Shown here one piece after another: positions 1-6,045 of a stretch of DNA of 6,165 nucleotides. Each line of letters begins with the position of its first letter. Positions within the stretch are counted from its first letter, which is position 1. The notes beneath the pieces are model-generated. The model was not told the origin of the DNA, made no database searches, and worked only from the letters and a program-made list of their open reading frames with translations. The position numbers were made by a program, and so were the translations under genes. The stretch is taken from NCBI GenBank assembly GCA_009845505.1, contig VXZL01000348.1, positions 1-6,165 of the forward strand, given 5' to 3'. The stretch is from Candidatus Poribacteria bacterium (GTDB lineage: Bacteria; Poribacteria; WGA-4E; WGA-3G).

Positions 1-89
1 TCTCGCATTTGTTTCTTTTGCATACATATATTTTAACAAATCAGAGGCGATTTTGCCACAATTTTTTCTGGGATTAGAAGAAGGATAGG
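1..89. other. Downstream region of the hydrolase gene, no gene assigned
   Basis: This AT-rich edge holds no supported gene. A six-base inverted repeat (GGATTA at 71-76 with TAATCC at 93-98, the latter inside the end of the hydrolase gene) is followed on the minus strand by A residues and not T residues, so it is not an intrinsic terminator. An operon extension beyond the left edge cannot be excluded. Confidence 0.5.
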
Positions 90-899
90 CTATAATCCTC
101 TCAGGAGGGATACCCATCGTTCCCATGCGGTTTTGGTGGCGGCTTTCTGTGCGTCATTTGCATCTTCTGCCATGCCGCGCCTCAAGAAAGCGTGTCCAAC
201 GCCTTCGTAGATAACCGGTTCATAGGTGACGTTTGCAGCATCGGCAGCGGCGTTGGTTTCATCAATTGTGGCATTGATGCGGTTGGCACTTTCACCGTAG
301 AAGCCGTATATCGGTGCAGATATTTTAGGGACATCTTCCGCGGCTGCAGCACGACCATAGAACACAAATCCAGCAGCGATTGTATCGGAATGGACGGCGT
401 AGCTGAAGGTTTGTCCACCGCCCCAACAGAATCCAGAGACTGCAACCTTTTCGTTGGTTGAGGGTAAATCACGGGCGTATTTCTGAATGGCATCCAGATC
501 GGATGTGACTTGAGAGGGTGAGAGTTCTCGAATAGTCCGTCGGACATCATCACCGGATTCAAAACTCTCAGTACCGCCACCGTCAGGTCCCATCCCCGAA
601 AGCAAGTCAGGACAGATTGCGACAAACCCTTCTGCAGCGAGTCTGTCAGCGACGAGCCGGATCCAATCAGTGAGTCCAAAAATTTCATGGATAACAATGA
701 TGGCTGTTGCGGGTTCTTTCACTTCCGGGTAAACGACAAAGGTATTGACAACACGTTCGTCGGTGGTTGTGACTTTCACCCATTCGCCGTGGCGGGGTGA
801 TGCTTCGAGTGCGTCCTTGATGCTATCAGCACCGGCGTTACTAACGGACAAGAAGCCTGTAACAATAATGCCTAACATAATAACGTTGCCTATTTGCAT
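90..899 (-). CDS. Secreted dienelactone hydrolase-family protein (alpha/beta hydrolase)
   Basis: The 269-residue protein has a hydrophobic N-terminal segment (about residues 7-19) and a plausible signal peptidase site after NAGA (residue 24), so it is probably exported. The rest matches the dienelactone hydrolase family: HEIFG at 71-75 (E72 corresponds to the family's conserved Glu), the nucleophile elbow GFCWGG at 156-161 (C158) and the late GVGHAF at 233-238 (H236). Family members hydrolyse cyclic ester (dienelactone-type) or other small ester bonds with a Cys-Asp-His triad; the substrate here cannot be told. The acid position appears altered: where relatives recalled from the family have a GGNDAR-type motif, this protein has GESANR (202-207), placing Ala205 at the Asp site. 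The ATG at 899 has a strong AAGGAG six bases upstream that overlaps the stop of the preceding RseB-like gene, so translation is probably coupled. It is the last gene of the sigma/anti-sigma cluster inside the window. Family is confident; activity is uncertain. Confidence 0.9.
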   Translation of the reverse strand: MQIGNVIMLGIIVTGFLSVSNAGADSIKDALEASPRHGEWVKVTTTDERVVNTFVVYPEVKEPATAIIVIHEIFGLTDWIRLVADRLAAEGFVAICPDLLSGMGPDGGGTESFESGDDVRRTIRELSPSQVTSDLDAIQKYARDLPSTNEKVAVSGFCWGGGQTFSYAVHSDTIAAGFVFYGRAAAAEDVPKISAPIYGFYGESANRINATIDETNAAADAANVTYEPVIYEGVGHAFLRRGMAEDANDAQKAATKTAWERWVSLLRGL

Positions 900-904
900 A
901 GTGT

Positions 905-910
905 CTCCTT
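905..910 (-). promoter_or_regulatory. Ribosome-binding site of the hydrolase gene, overlapping the upstream stop codon
   Basis: AAGGAG on the minus strand lies six bases before the ATG at 899 and overlaps the TAA (911-909) that ends the RseB-like gene. Ribosomes finishing the upstream gene would be placed at this start, which supports co-translation of the two genes. Confidence 0.8.
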
Positions 911-2003
911 ATTTTTTCTTTGCTTTGTGAATAATAGATTCTACGACCTTCTGCATTTCAGCAGCCGGCATTGCCCCGAAGAGAAAAAAGTGAATGTCGG
1001 CACTCGTCCAACTGAAGGTATGCGTTGGTCCGCGCTGACGTTTGCGCACAGACGTACCATCAATGACTTCTGATTCTTCCTCGCGTCTACTGCCGTGGTG
1101 CCTATGGTTCTCCGTCGTCTCAAATATAGAGAGACCCAACAAAACATCCGTATAAAGAAGGTGGATTGTATTTTTTCTGCCTCGTATATTGTGAATGTCC
1201 TGCAGCTGAAACCCGGGCGGTAAGTATGCTGGCTGAATGGGTTCAGTTTCGAGGATCTTTTCTGCTTCGGTTAATGAAATTGAGTAGCTTCGCTGTGGTT
1301 CCGGCTGTATTTCTTCTTGAAACTTTTTCCACTTGCGTTCCACGGTTTCAGGATTAAAACTAATTCGGGTATAAACGGACATTTCACGAAGGACACCTTC
1401 AGCGTCCAAATCTTCTACCCGCAAAATAACACCGTTATCGCGCGCAAAGAAAATATGTTTTGTCGGCCTGTCGGCAAATTTCGGGCTAATAATGAGAATA
1501 TCTATGTCATAATCGGCGATCTTTTCATCCGCAGGACTGTGTTTGAGATTATAGTTTTTAGCTATGAGTTGAATCTCTTTTTTGGGAAATGGACTTTTGA
1601 CCTGCCGCCACCTGTTTCGTTCTTGCTCCCTTCTACGATCATCTCTATTGTTCTCATCGCGACCTCTGCGCCTATCGTCTCTCCGTCCTTCTGTTCTGTC
1701 TTGGGTGGCACCAAGCGACTGACGCCCACCGACTTCAGAGACTAACTTCCTATACGAAGTATCTCCCGGTTTGTGAATGACATACTCTTCAAAAGTACGC
1801 GTGCCTCTTGACGAAATGAACGTTTTCAAACGGATACCTACATAACTGACGTCACGCTCGGCTTCAGCGATACGTTCAAGCGTGCTGATGTCAGCAAAAA
1901 GGTAGTCTGATATGCACAGCAAAAAGGCTAAAATTAAACCACACAAAGGATATAACTTAATTCGGAAGTCCTTATGAAACATTAGATATTTATGGATTCG
2001 CAT
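909..2003 (-). CDS. Secreted MucB/RseB-like sigma-factor regulatory protein
   Basis: This 364-residue protein has a basic N-terminus, a hydrophobic segment at about 17-33 and a possible cleavage site after LFA (residue 37), so it should act outside the inner membrane. The mature part resembles MucB/RseB in two blocks. The N-terminal, LolA-like block begins with TLERIAEAERDVSYVG (41-56) and continues to YTRISFNPETV (211-221). The C-terminal block has the LPPGF motif (261-265), YTDVLLGLSIFE (284-295) and a final segment ending near 358. In proteobacteria RseB binds the periplasmic tail of the anti-sigma factor RseA and shields it from proteolysis; a similar role here is inferred from order and likeness. 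Two charged low-complexity insertions interrupt the fold: 102-134 with 14 Arg, and a His/Arg/Glu-rich stretch at 299-325. The ATG at 2003 was chosen for its AGGTGA four bases upstream; the next in-frame ATG (1982) has no ribosome-binding site. It starts 32 bp after the anti-sigma gene. Confidence 0.75.
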   Translation of the reverse strand: MRIHKYLMFHKDFRIKLYPLCGLILAFLLCISDYLFADISTLERIAEAERDVSYVGIRLKTFISSRGTRTFEEYVIHKPGDTSYRKLVSEVGGRQSLGATQDRTEGRRDDRRRGRDENNRDDRRREQERNRWRQVKSPFPKKEIQLIAKNYNLKHSPADEKIADYDIDILIISPKFADRPTKHIFFARDNGVILRVEDLDAEGVLREMSVYTRISFNPETVERKWKKFQEEIQPEPQRSYSISLTEAEKILETEPIQPAYLPPGFQLQDIHNIRGRKNTIHLLYTDVLLGLSIFETTENHRHHGSRREEESEVIDGTSVRKRQRGPTHTFSWTSADIHFFLFGAMPAAEMQKVVESIIHKAKKK

Positions 2004-2035
2004 CGGTTCACCTGTCGGTTACCTGCTGGGGAAAT

Positions 2036-2785
2036 TTAATTCCCTACATTCTCCAGATAGAGGTTAAGAAATAGTTCATCATCACCATTTGATTCCACGG
2101 GTTCCTCAGGTTGCAGGCTACTGCCGTTTAAGTTCAATGGATAATCTGTTAATTGTTCCGCGTGAAGCCCATAGTAGAAGTCGAGCGTCTCTTCATATTG
2201 AGGAGCAGTTGGAAAAAAGTAAAGTGCTCCCAAAATCAGGGCAAGTGTCAGAATACCAGTCGCCCCGGCAGTAACAGGACGCAAGAACCAGCGTCCCATA
2301 TCCGACAGCCACTGCCCAACATCTGGTAATTGTAAGGTGCGAGTAGGTTTCTCTACGTTTGCTTGTGCCGCCTGTTGGCGTATCTGTGCCATGACTGCGT
2401 GCTGGATTGAAGCAGGGGCGCGGTGTTCAAGTCTTTTGATCTGCTCACGATTCTGCTGAAATGCTGCGAGCATGTCGGAACATTCGTCGCAGGTGCGGAG
2501 ATGTGCTGCAATCCGCGTTCGCGTGTCTGGTGTTAATTCATTGTCTAAATAGGCTGACAATTCATCTTGGAGTTGTTCGTGTATCCTCGCCATCACCATC
2601 TCCTTGATAGGTGGTGCGGGATGAACGAAGTCTCTGATTTTAGTGCTATTTTCTCGGAACACTGCGAGCATATCAGAACATTCGTCGCAAGTGCGGAGAT
2701 GTGCTTCGACCTGCTTTCGCACGCTTGCGCTTAATTCGTTGTCTAAGTAAGCAGATAATGCGTTTTGAATTTGACGATGGTTCAT
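2036..2785 (-). CDS. Membrane-anchored anti-sigma factor with two tandem zf-HC2 (ZAS) domains
   Basis: The 249-residue protein starts with two copies of a putative zinc-finger anti-sigma domain. Each has the His-x3-Cys-x2-Cys signature: H29/C33/C36 and H95/C99/C102, exactly 66 residues apart. A linker follows, then one hydrophobic segment at about 172-192, and an outer tail of about 57 residues that is acidic and rich in Asn, Leu and Tyr. ZAS proteins bind their cognate ECF sigma factor in the cytoplasm and keep it from core polymerase; the single membrane segment predicts N-inside, C-outside. It lies 34 bp after the sigma gene and before an RseB-like gene, so it is the likely brake of this circuit. 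The reading frame is open up to an ATG at 2926, but the extra 47 residues overlap the sigma gene and are unlike the family, whereas the ATG at 2785 begins directly before the domain. No clear Shine-Dalgarno sequence precedes 2785, so coupling to the sigma gene is likely. Confidence 0.9.
   Translation of the reverse strand: MNHRQIQNALSAYLDNELSASVRKQVEAHLRTCDECSDMLAVFRENSTKIRDFVHPAPPIKEMVMARIHEQLQDELSAYLDNELTPDTRTRIAAHLRTCDECSDMLAAFQQNREQIKRLEHRAPASIQHAVMAQIRQQAAQANVEKPTRTLQLPDVGQWLSDMGRWFLRPVTAGATGILTLALILGALYFFPTAPQYEETLDFYYGLHAEQLTDYPLNLNGSSLQPEEPVESNGDDELFLNLYLENVGN
2450..2560 (-). repeat. Tandem repeat copy 2: second ZAS domain of the anti-sigma gene
   Basis: This segment encodes residues 76-112 of the anti-sigma protein and matches residues 10-46 (2648-2758) at 26 of 37 positions. 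The offset is 198 bp (66 codons), so the frame is kept. Identity is also visible in DNA, for example CATTCGTCGC on the plus strand at 2481-2490 and 2679-2688. Similarity continues more weakly into the following linker (APP...VMARI against APAS...VMAQI), so the duplicated unit is probably the whole region of about 66 residues. Confidence 0.9.
2648..2758 (-). repeat. Tandem repeat copy 1: first ZAS domain of the anti-sigma gene
   Basis: This is the partner of the copy at 2450-2560 and encodes residues 10-46. Both copies share LSAYLDNEL at the start and AHLRTCDECSDMLA around the metal-binding residues. They differ mainly in the short helix between these blocks, where copy 1 has SASVRKQVE and copy 2 has TPDTRTRIA. 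Confidence 0.9.
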
Positions 2786-2819
2786 ATTTTCAATCGAGGA
2801 TAGTGGTAAGCAGAAATAA

Positions 2820-3443
2820 CTACCACACGACTCGCTCCAGTTCTGTTTTGAGTGCTTTTCGGGCTTCGTGTAAGCGAGATTTGACCCGTCCAAGCGTGCA
2901 GCCGAGAATTTCGGATATTTCTTCATAAGAGAGTTCTCGCAGCTCCCTTAGCACGAGTATCTCTCTATAACTATCTTTGAGTTTCGCGAGTGCCTTATGC
3001 ACAATATCTTTTTCTTCTGACCGTAGTGCCTCGTCTTCCGGTGTTGCTGAATCAAGAGGGACCCATGGCTGTGAGTCGTCAATTTCCATGGGATCAGTTT
3101 TCCGGCGTTGGTACTGATCAATATGATTAAAACACTTGTTTTTCACGATACGGTAGAGCCATGTAGAAAATTGGGAACGGAACTCGAATTTTCCGATGTT
3201 TTCCCATACGGAGAGGAACGCATCTTGGGCGACATCCTCTGCATCTTGGTGATGCCCAAGTATGCCGTAAGCAATGTTATAGACCCAATGTTGATAACGC
3301 GTAATGAGGGTTCCCATGGCATCAACATCGCCTTTTTGGCAGCGCAAGACAAGTTCATGTTCCTGCGCGCGATCTAATTCTTCTGTATTGCCCATCTCCG
3401 AATAATTTTCCATAGTAGCTGAAAAGACTGTTGCAACGGACAT
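2820..3443 (-). CDS. ECF-subfamily RNA polymerase sigma factor (sigma-70 family, RpoE-like)
   Basis: The 207-residue protein has the two-domain layout of ECF sigma factors. Region 2 spans about 42-112 and includes DAEDVAQDAFLSVW (67-80), the core-binding and -10 recognition part, and FSTWLYRIVKN (92-102). A variable acidic linker follows, then region 4 at about 147-200 with a helix-turn-helix (LSYEEISEILGCTLGRVKSRL, 171-191) for -35 recognition. It would direct core polymerase to a stress regulon. The start at 3443 is an ATG with GGAG seven bases upstream; the frame remains open to a TTG at 3488, but that has no ribosome-binding site and would add 15 residues not typical of the family. The anti-sigma gene follows after 34 bp. 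A sigma-E-type promoter lies about 120 bp upstream, suggesting that the factor transcribes its own operon. Family is certain; the inducing signal is unknown. Confidence 0.96.
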   Translation of the reverse strand: MSVATVFSATMENYSEMGNTEELDRAQEHELVLRCQKGDVDAMGTLITRYQHWVYNIAYGILGHHQDAEDVAQDAFLSVWENIGKFEFRSQFSTWLYRIVKNKCFNHIDQYQRRKTDPMEIDDSQPWVPLDSATPEDEALRSEEKDIVHKALAKLKDSYREILVLRELRELSYEEISEILGCTLGRVKSRLHEARKALKTELERVVW

Positions 3444-3450
3444 ATTTTTT

Positions 3451-3454
3451 CTCC
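3451..3454 (-). promoter_or_regulatory. Ribosome-binding site deciding the sigma-factor start
   Basis: GGAG on the minus strand lies seven bases before the ATG at 3443. Neither the TTG at 3488 nor the ATGs at 3413 and 3395 has a comparable site, so this motif fixes the start of the sigma gene. Confidence 0.75.
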
Positions 3455-3562
3455 AAACAACAAGGGTAAAGAAAATGCTCCTCTTCAATTTAAACGATTG
3501 AATTCTTCAATAGCCTTAATCTTTTCGCGATGTAGGCAAAACCTAATTGCTCTGTTATTGGA

Positions 3563-3590
3563 TTAGACATAGCAGCGAACAAAAGGTTCG
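3563..3590 (-). promoter_or_regulatory. Putative ECF (sigma-E-type) promoter of the sigma/anti-sigma operon
   Basis: On the minus strand, CGAACCT (3590-3584) is followed by a 16-base spacer and TCTAA (3567-3563). The E. coli sigma-E consensus, as recalled, is GGAACTT, about 16 bases, then TCTRA; this site matches GAAC plus one T in the -35 element and all of the -10 element. Transcription would begin near 3556 and give a leader of about 110 bases before the sigma gene. The position just upstream of an ECF sigma gene fits the usual autoregulation of such operons. Assignment to this particular sigma factor is inference, since ECF groups differ in promoter preference. Confidence 0.55.
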
Positions 3591-3596
3591 TTTTTT
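3576..3596 (+). terminator. Weak hairpin plus T-run readable as a plus-strand terminator
   Basis: CGAAC (3576-3580), a five-base AAAAG loop and GTTCG (3586-3590) are followed by six T residues (3591-3596) on the plus strand. The stem has only five pairs, and no plus-strand gene precedes it, so a role would be limited to stopping antisense transcripts before they enter the CotH gene. The right arm is also the -35 element of the putative promoter, so the symmetry may be accidental. It would not terminate the minus-strand CotH transcript, because the run lies on the wrong side. Confidence 0.2.
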
Positions 3597-6045
3597 AGTG
3601 AAGCGTGTTTTCTTTACCGGGTGTGGTTTGGACATGTCTAAGTTCCCCACTGCCATTTGGCCATCTGCCGATGGCAACATCTCTCTCCTGTTTTTCAAAC
3701 GTCACACTGTCAAGTACTTGATTTCCACGTGCATCGGTATCAACGAGTGCTACGGTCTCACCGTTACGGGACAGTTTAAAATTGGCGTGTAGCCCCGTTT
3801 TGGCTTTACCGTTTTCATCTAACCATACAAGGAGATAGCCTCGTCCTGGAATCGTTGTATTCTCTGGAAATGCCCATTTTCTCAGGTTGTCTATTTTATC
3901 TGTTAGGTACATTCCAGAGAGGTCCACTGTATCATTGGTGAGGTTATGCAACTCGAGCCAATCTTCGTATTGTCCTTGCGGGTCTGTGAGGCTCTTCGTG
4001 TTGGCTGCCATTAGTTCATTGATAACGATAGGTGATTCTTTTGCGACAGAGGCACTGACCCGATACTGTGCGGCGTTAGGTTCTGCGCGCGCCGGTGAAA
4101 AATCAGTCGTACCGTGTGTTTTCACCGCATTTGCTTCAACATAATAGTAAACCGTTGTTCCTGGTGGAAAAGCAGGGATGTTTCCAACGTAACGACCGCC
4201 GCGCTTTGTCATCGGGACTTCGTTGAAAACAACATAACGTTCGGTACTATAATATAACATAACAGAATCGACCGCAACCGATTCATCAAGCGTCGCTTTA
4301 ACTAACACAGGGGTGCTCTGTATAGGATCCGTTTCGGATTCAATATTAACAGAGAGAATTTTCGGGGTTGGCCTGTCCAGTTCTGGATGCTTCAACAGAT
4401 ACTCGCGGCGACGGTTCACAAAATCCCTAAGGTCTTCAGGTGCGCCATTTTTGAATTCGTCGTATCCGTAAAGTTTTTTATCATCTTGCTGGACTTCCGC
4501 ATCAATGAGTTCCATATATTCGTTGACGATGGGACCAAGCACTTCCCAATCGAGCCATTCATTTACGACGGTACGGACGTGTGCAAGGTAACGGGCACGC
4601 CATTGTGGATTAGAGAGCAGTCGTTTAATAAGGGGTCGCGCCCGATTGTTTTGATGTGTGACCGGAGATACCATTCCATTTGTTAATTCGCCCCACGACC
4701 AACCGCCACCGGGACCGCCGCCACGTCCACGTGAACGAGCAAATCTCATACTTTCATTGTTGTCGTGCGGTACAAGGTGAAATCTGTCGTTGACATCTTG
4801 ATAGATAGTATAGTCGCCGCCTTTGTGGATGTAACTGTCGTCATCCATAAAGACATTTGAGACAGCAAGTTGCCATAGGACCTGATCGATGTTAAGCAAG
4901 GACGGAAGGTTTTCTACAAGTTCTGCATCAGGTGTTGTTTCATCAAGCATTTTGCAGAGTCTAATGAGATCTTCCCAAGGGTTTTCAACATTGCTGGTTT
5001 TGAGTTGATACGCTTCTTGATATCTTTCAGGACTATCACCGCTATAGGTCAGTGCGCCACCGCCCCCGGGACCTATTTTCCAACGGATGCCATCTCTTGT
5101 GCCAAACCATTCGGCGAGAAAGTCTTTGTTGTATTGTTGAAGATTGATATAAACACCCCAATTTTCACCGTTGATCACGAGTTTCACGAGGTTTGTTTTC
5201 ATTGCCGGAATATAGTCGTGCGCAATTCGGTTGAAAAGGACTTCGCGGAGGAAGGAGGCATCAACGTGTCCATTGAGTAGGTTGAGAGTCTTGTAGCCGT
5301 AGAGACGTTGTCCATCTTCAGCATAATCGATGGCAATATTAAAGGATTTTTTCTCTGAGTTAACCGTAAAATATGAGGAGCTGCCTCGGAAGTGGACACC
5401 GACCTCCGGATACACCTTTCCATCAACAATCAGTTCGGCTGGCACTTCAATGTCTGTACGGTAAAACGCGTTCATCTGTTGGTACCAATCTTCATGATGA
5501 AACCGGAGATAGAGGGTACGAAGTGTGTAGGCATCGTAAAGTGACGGCGAATCTTCCGGCGCGGAAGTCAAGCTGCTTTGCATATCGTTCTGGACGCTCT
5601 CTTTTAGGGTTGATTCGTTGAGTAGTGTAACATTCCCACCGCCTCGCGTATCCAAGGCGACCTGTCGCTCAGTTCCGGTCAATTTTCCATCTTCATCTTT
5701 ATCGAATTGTGCTACCAGTTTCTCAGGCGGTCTCGGTCCCCGGCGTCCCCCACCACCCCCAAAGCCAGGTATTCCACCAAAGTCAGGGGTTCTGTCGGGT
5801 GCCATATTTCTTTGAATCCTTTCAATCTCTTCATGGCTAAGTTTGTTCCCTGTGAATGCTTCTACGCTTGTAACTCGGAGCATGACTGCTGCTTCTTCTT
5901 CACTCAGTTGTCCGTCGCCATTGTGGTCGAATCGTTTCTGTTCATCTGAAAGTTTAGGTGTTTTCTGGTCATCTTGGGCATCTGCGGATATTATCCAACC
6001 AATGGCTATTAGCACAATCAGTGCAATTGATTTAAGTTGTTTCAT
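3595..6045 (-). CDS. Secreted CotH kinase-family protein with EF-hands and lamin-tail domain
   Basis: The 816-residue protein begins with a signal peptide (about 1-23, cleavage near SADA). Two canonical EF-hand loops follow, D40-x-N-x-D-G to E51 and D115-x-D-x-D-G to E126, separated by a Gly/Arg/Pro-rich stretch (87-107); they predict calcium binding. The CotH kinase domain spans about 202-555, with FRGSSS (219-224), KKSFNI (232-237), LREVLFNRI (267-275), NGENWGVYI (292-300), NVFMDDDSYIHKGGDY (397-412) and VPHDNNESM (425-433), where D428 is the likely metal ligand. An Ig/FN3-like segment covers about 560-664, and a lamin-tail domain (VINELMAAN to the end) covers about 674-812. In Bacillus CotH is an atypical kinase that phosphorylates spore-coat proteins; the target here is unknown, and sporulation is not implied. 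The ATG at 6045 has AAGGA seven bases upstream. It is probably a separate transcription unit from the sigma operon. Confidence 0.92.
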   Translation of the reverse strand: MKQLKSIALIVLIAIGWIISADAQDDQKTPKLSDEQKRFDHNGDGQLSEEEAAVMLRVTSVEAFTGNKLSHEEIERIQRNMAPDRTPDFGGIPGFGGGGGRRGPRPPEKLVAQFDKDEDGKLTGTERQVALDTRGGGNVTLLNESTLKESVQNDMQSSLTSAPEDSPSLYDAYTLRTLYLRFHHEDWYQQMNAFYRTDIEVPAELIVDGKVYPEVGVHFRGSSSYFTVNSEKKSFNIAIDYAEDGQRLYGYKTLNLLNGHVDASFLREVLFNRIAHDYIPAMKTNLVKLVINGENWGVYINLQQYNKDFLAEWFGTRDGIRWKIGPGGGGALTYSGDSPERYQEAYQLKTSNVENPWEDLIRLCKMLDETTPDAELVENLPSLLNIDQVLWQLAVSNVFMDDDSYIHKGGDYTIYQDVNDRFHLVPHDNNESMRFARSRGRGGGPGGGWSWGELTNGMVSPVTHQNNRARPLIKRLLSNPQWRARYLAHVRTVVNEWLDWEVLGPIVNEYMELIDAEVQQDDKKLYGYDEFKNGAPEDLRDFVNRRREYLLKHPELDRPTPKILSVNIESETDPIQSTPVLVKATLDESVAVDSVMLYYSTERYVVFNEVPMTKRGGRYVGNIPAFPPGTTVYYYVEANAVKTHGTTDFSPARAEPNAAQYRVSASVAKESPIVINELMAANTKSLTDPQGQYEDWLELHNLTNDTVDLSGMYLTDKIDNLRKWAFPENTTIPGRGYLLVWLDENGKAKTGLHANFKLSRNGETVALVDTDARGNQVLDSVTFEKQERDVAIGRWPNGSGELRHVQTTPGKENTLH

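Larger units (their letters stand above)
3444..3594. other. Intergenic region between the CotH-family gene and the sigma gene
   Basis: This 151-bp gap is the longest inside the gene array and holds the putative ECF promoter, the hairpin beside it, a short inverted repeat (ATTGAA, three bases, TTCAAT at 3497-3511) in the predicted leader, and the sigma ribosome-binding site. No intrinsic terminator for the CotH-family transcript is visible on the minus strand, so read-through into the sigma operon is possible. Confidence 0.7.

Noticed and set aside
1..45. Possible start of another minus-strand gene running off the left edge
   Set aside because: ATGs occur in an open stretch, but there is no ribosome-binding site and too few codons are visible to judge.
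71..98. Possible terminator after the hydrolase gene
   Set aside because: The GGATTA/TAATCC stem is short with a long loop, and on the minus strand it is followed by A residues, not a T-run.
1317..1745. 142-codon plus-strand open frame, and other plus-strand frames
   Set aside because: These are antisense shadows of well-supported minus-strand genes; their translations show no domain-like composition and they lack convincing ribosome-binding sites.
2004..2027. Near-direct repeat CAGGTAACCGA / CAGGTGAACCG before the RseB-like gene
   Set aside because: It is short and imperfect, and it contains the ribosome-binding site; a duplicated AGGT here can arise by chance.
2786..2926. N-terminal extension of the anti-sigma gene to an ATG at 2926
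   Set aside because: It would overlap the 3' end of the sigma gene by 107 bp and add 47 residues unlike any ZAS protein; the ATG at 2785 begins exactly before the domain.
3444..3488. Sigma-factor start at TTG 3488
   Set aside because: It is a non-ATG codon with no ribosome-binding site and overlaps no family-conserved sequence; ATG 3443 has GGAG at good spacing.
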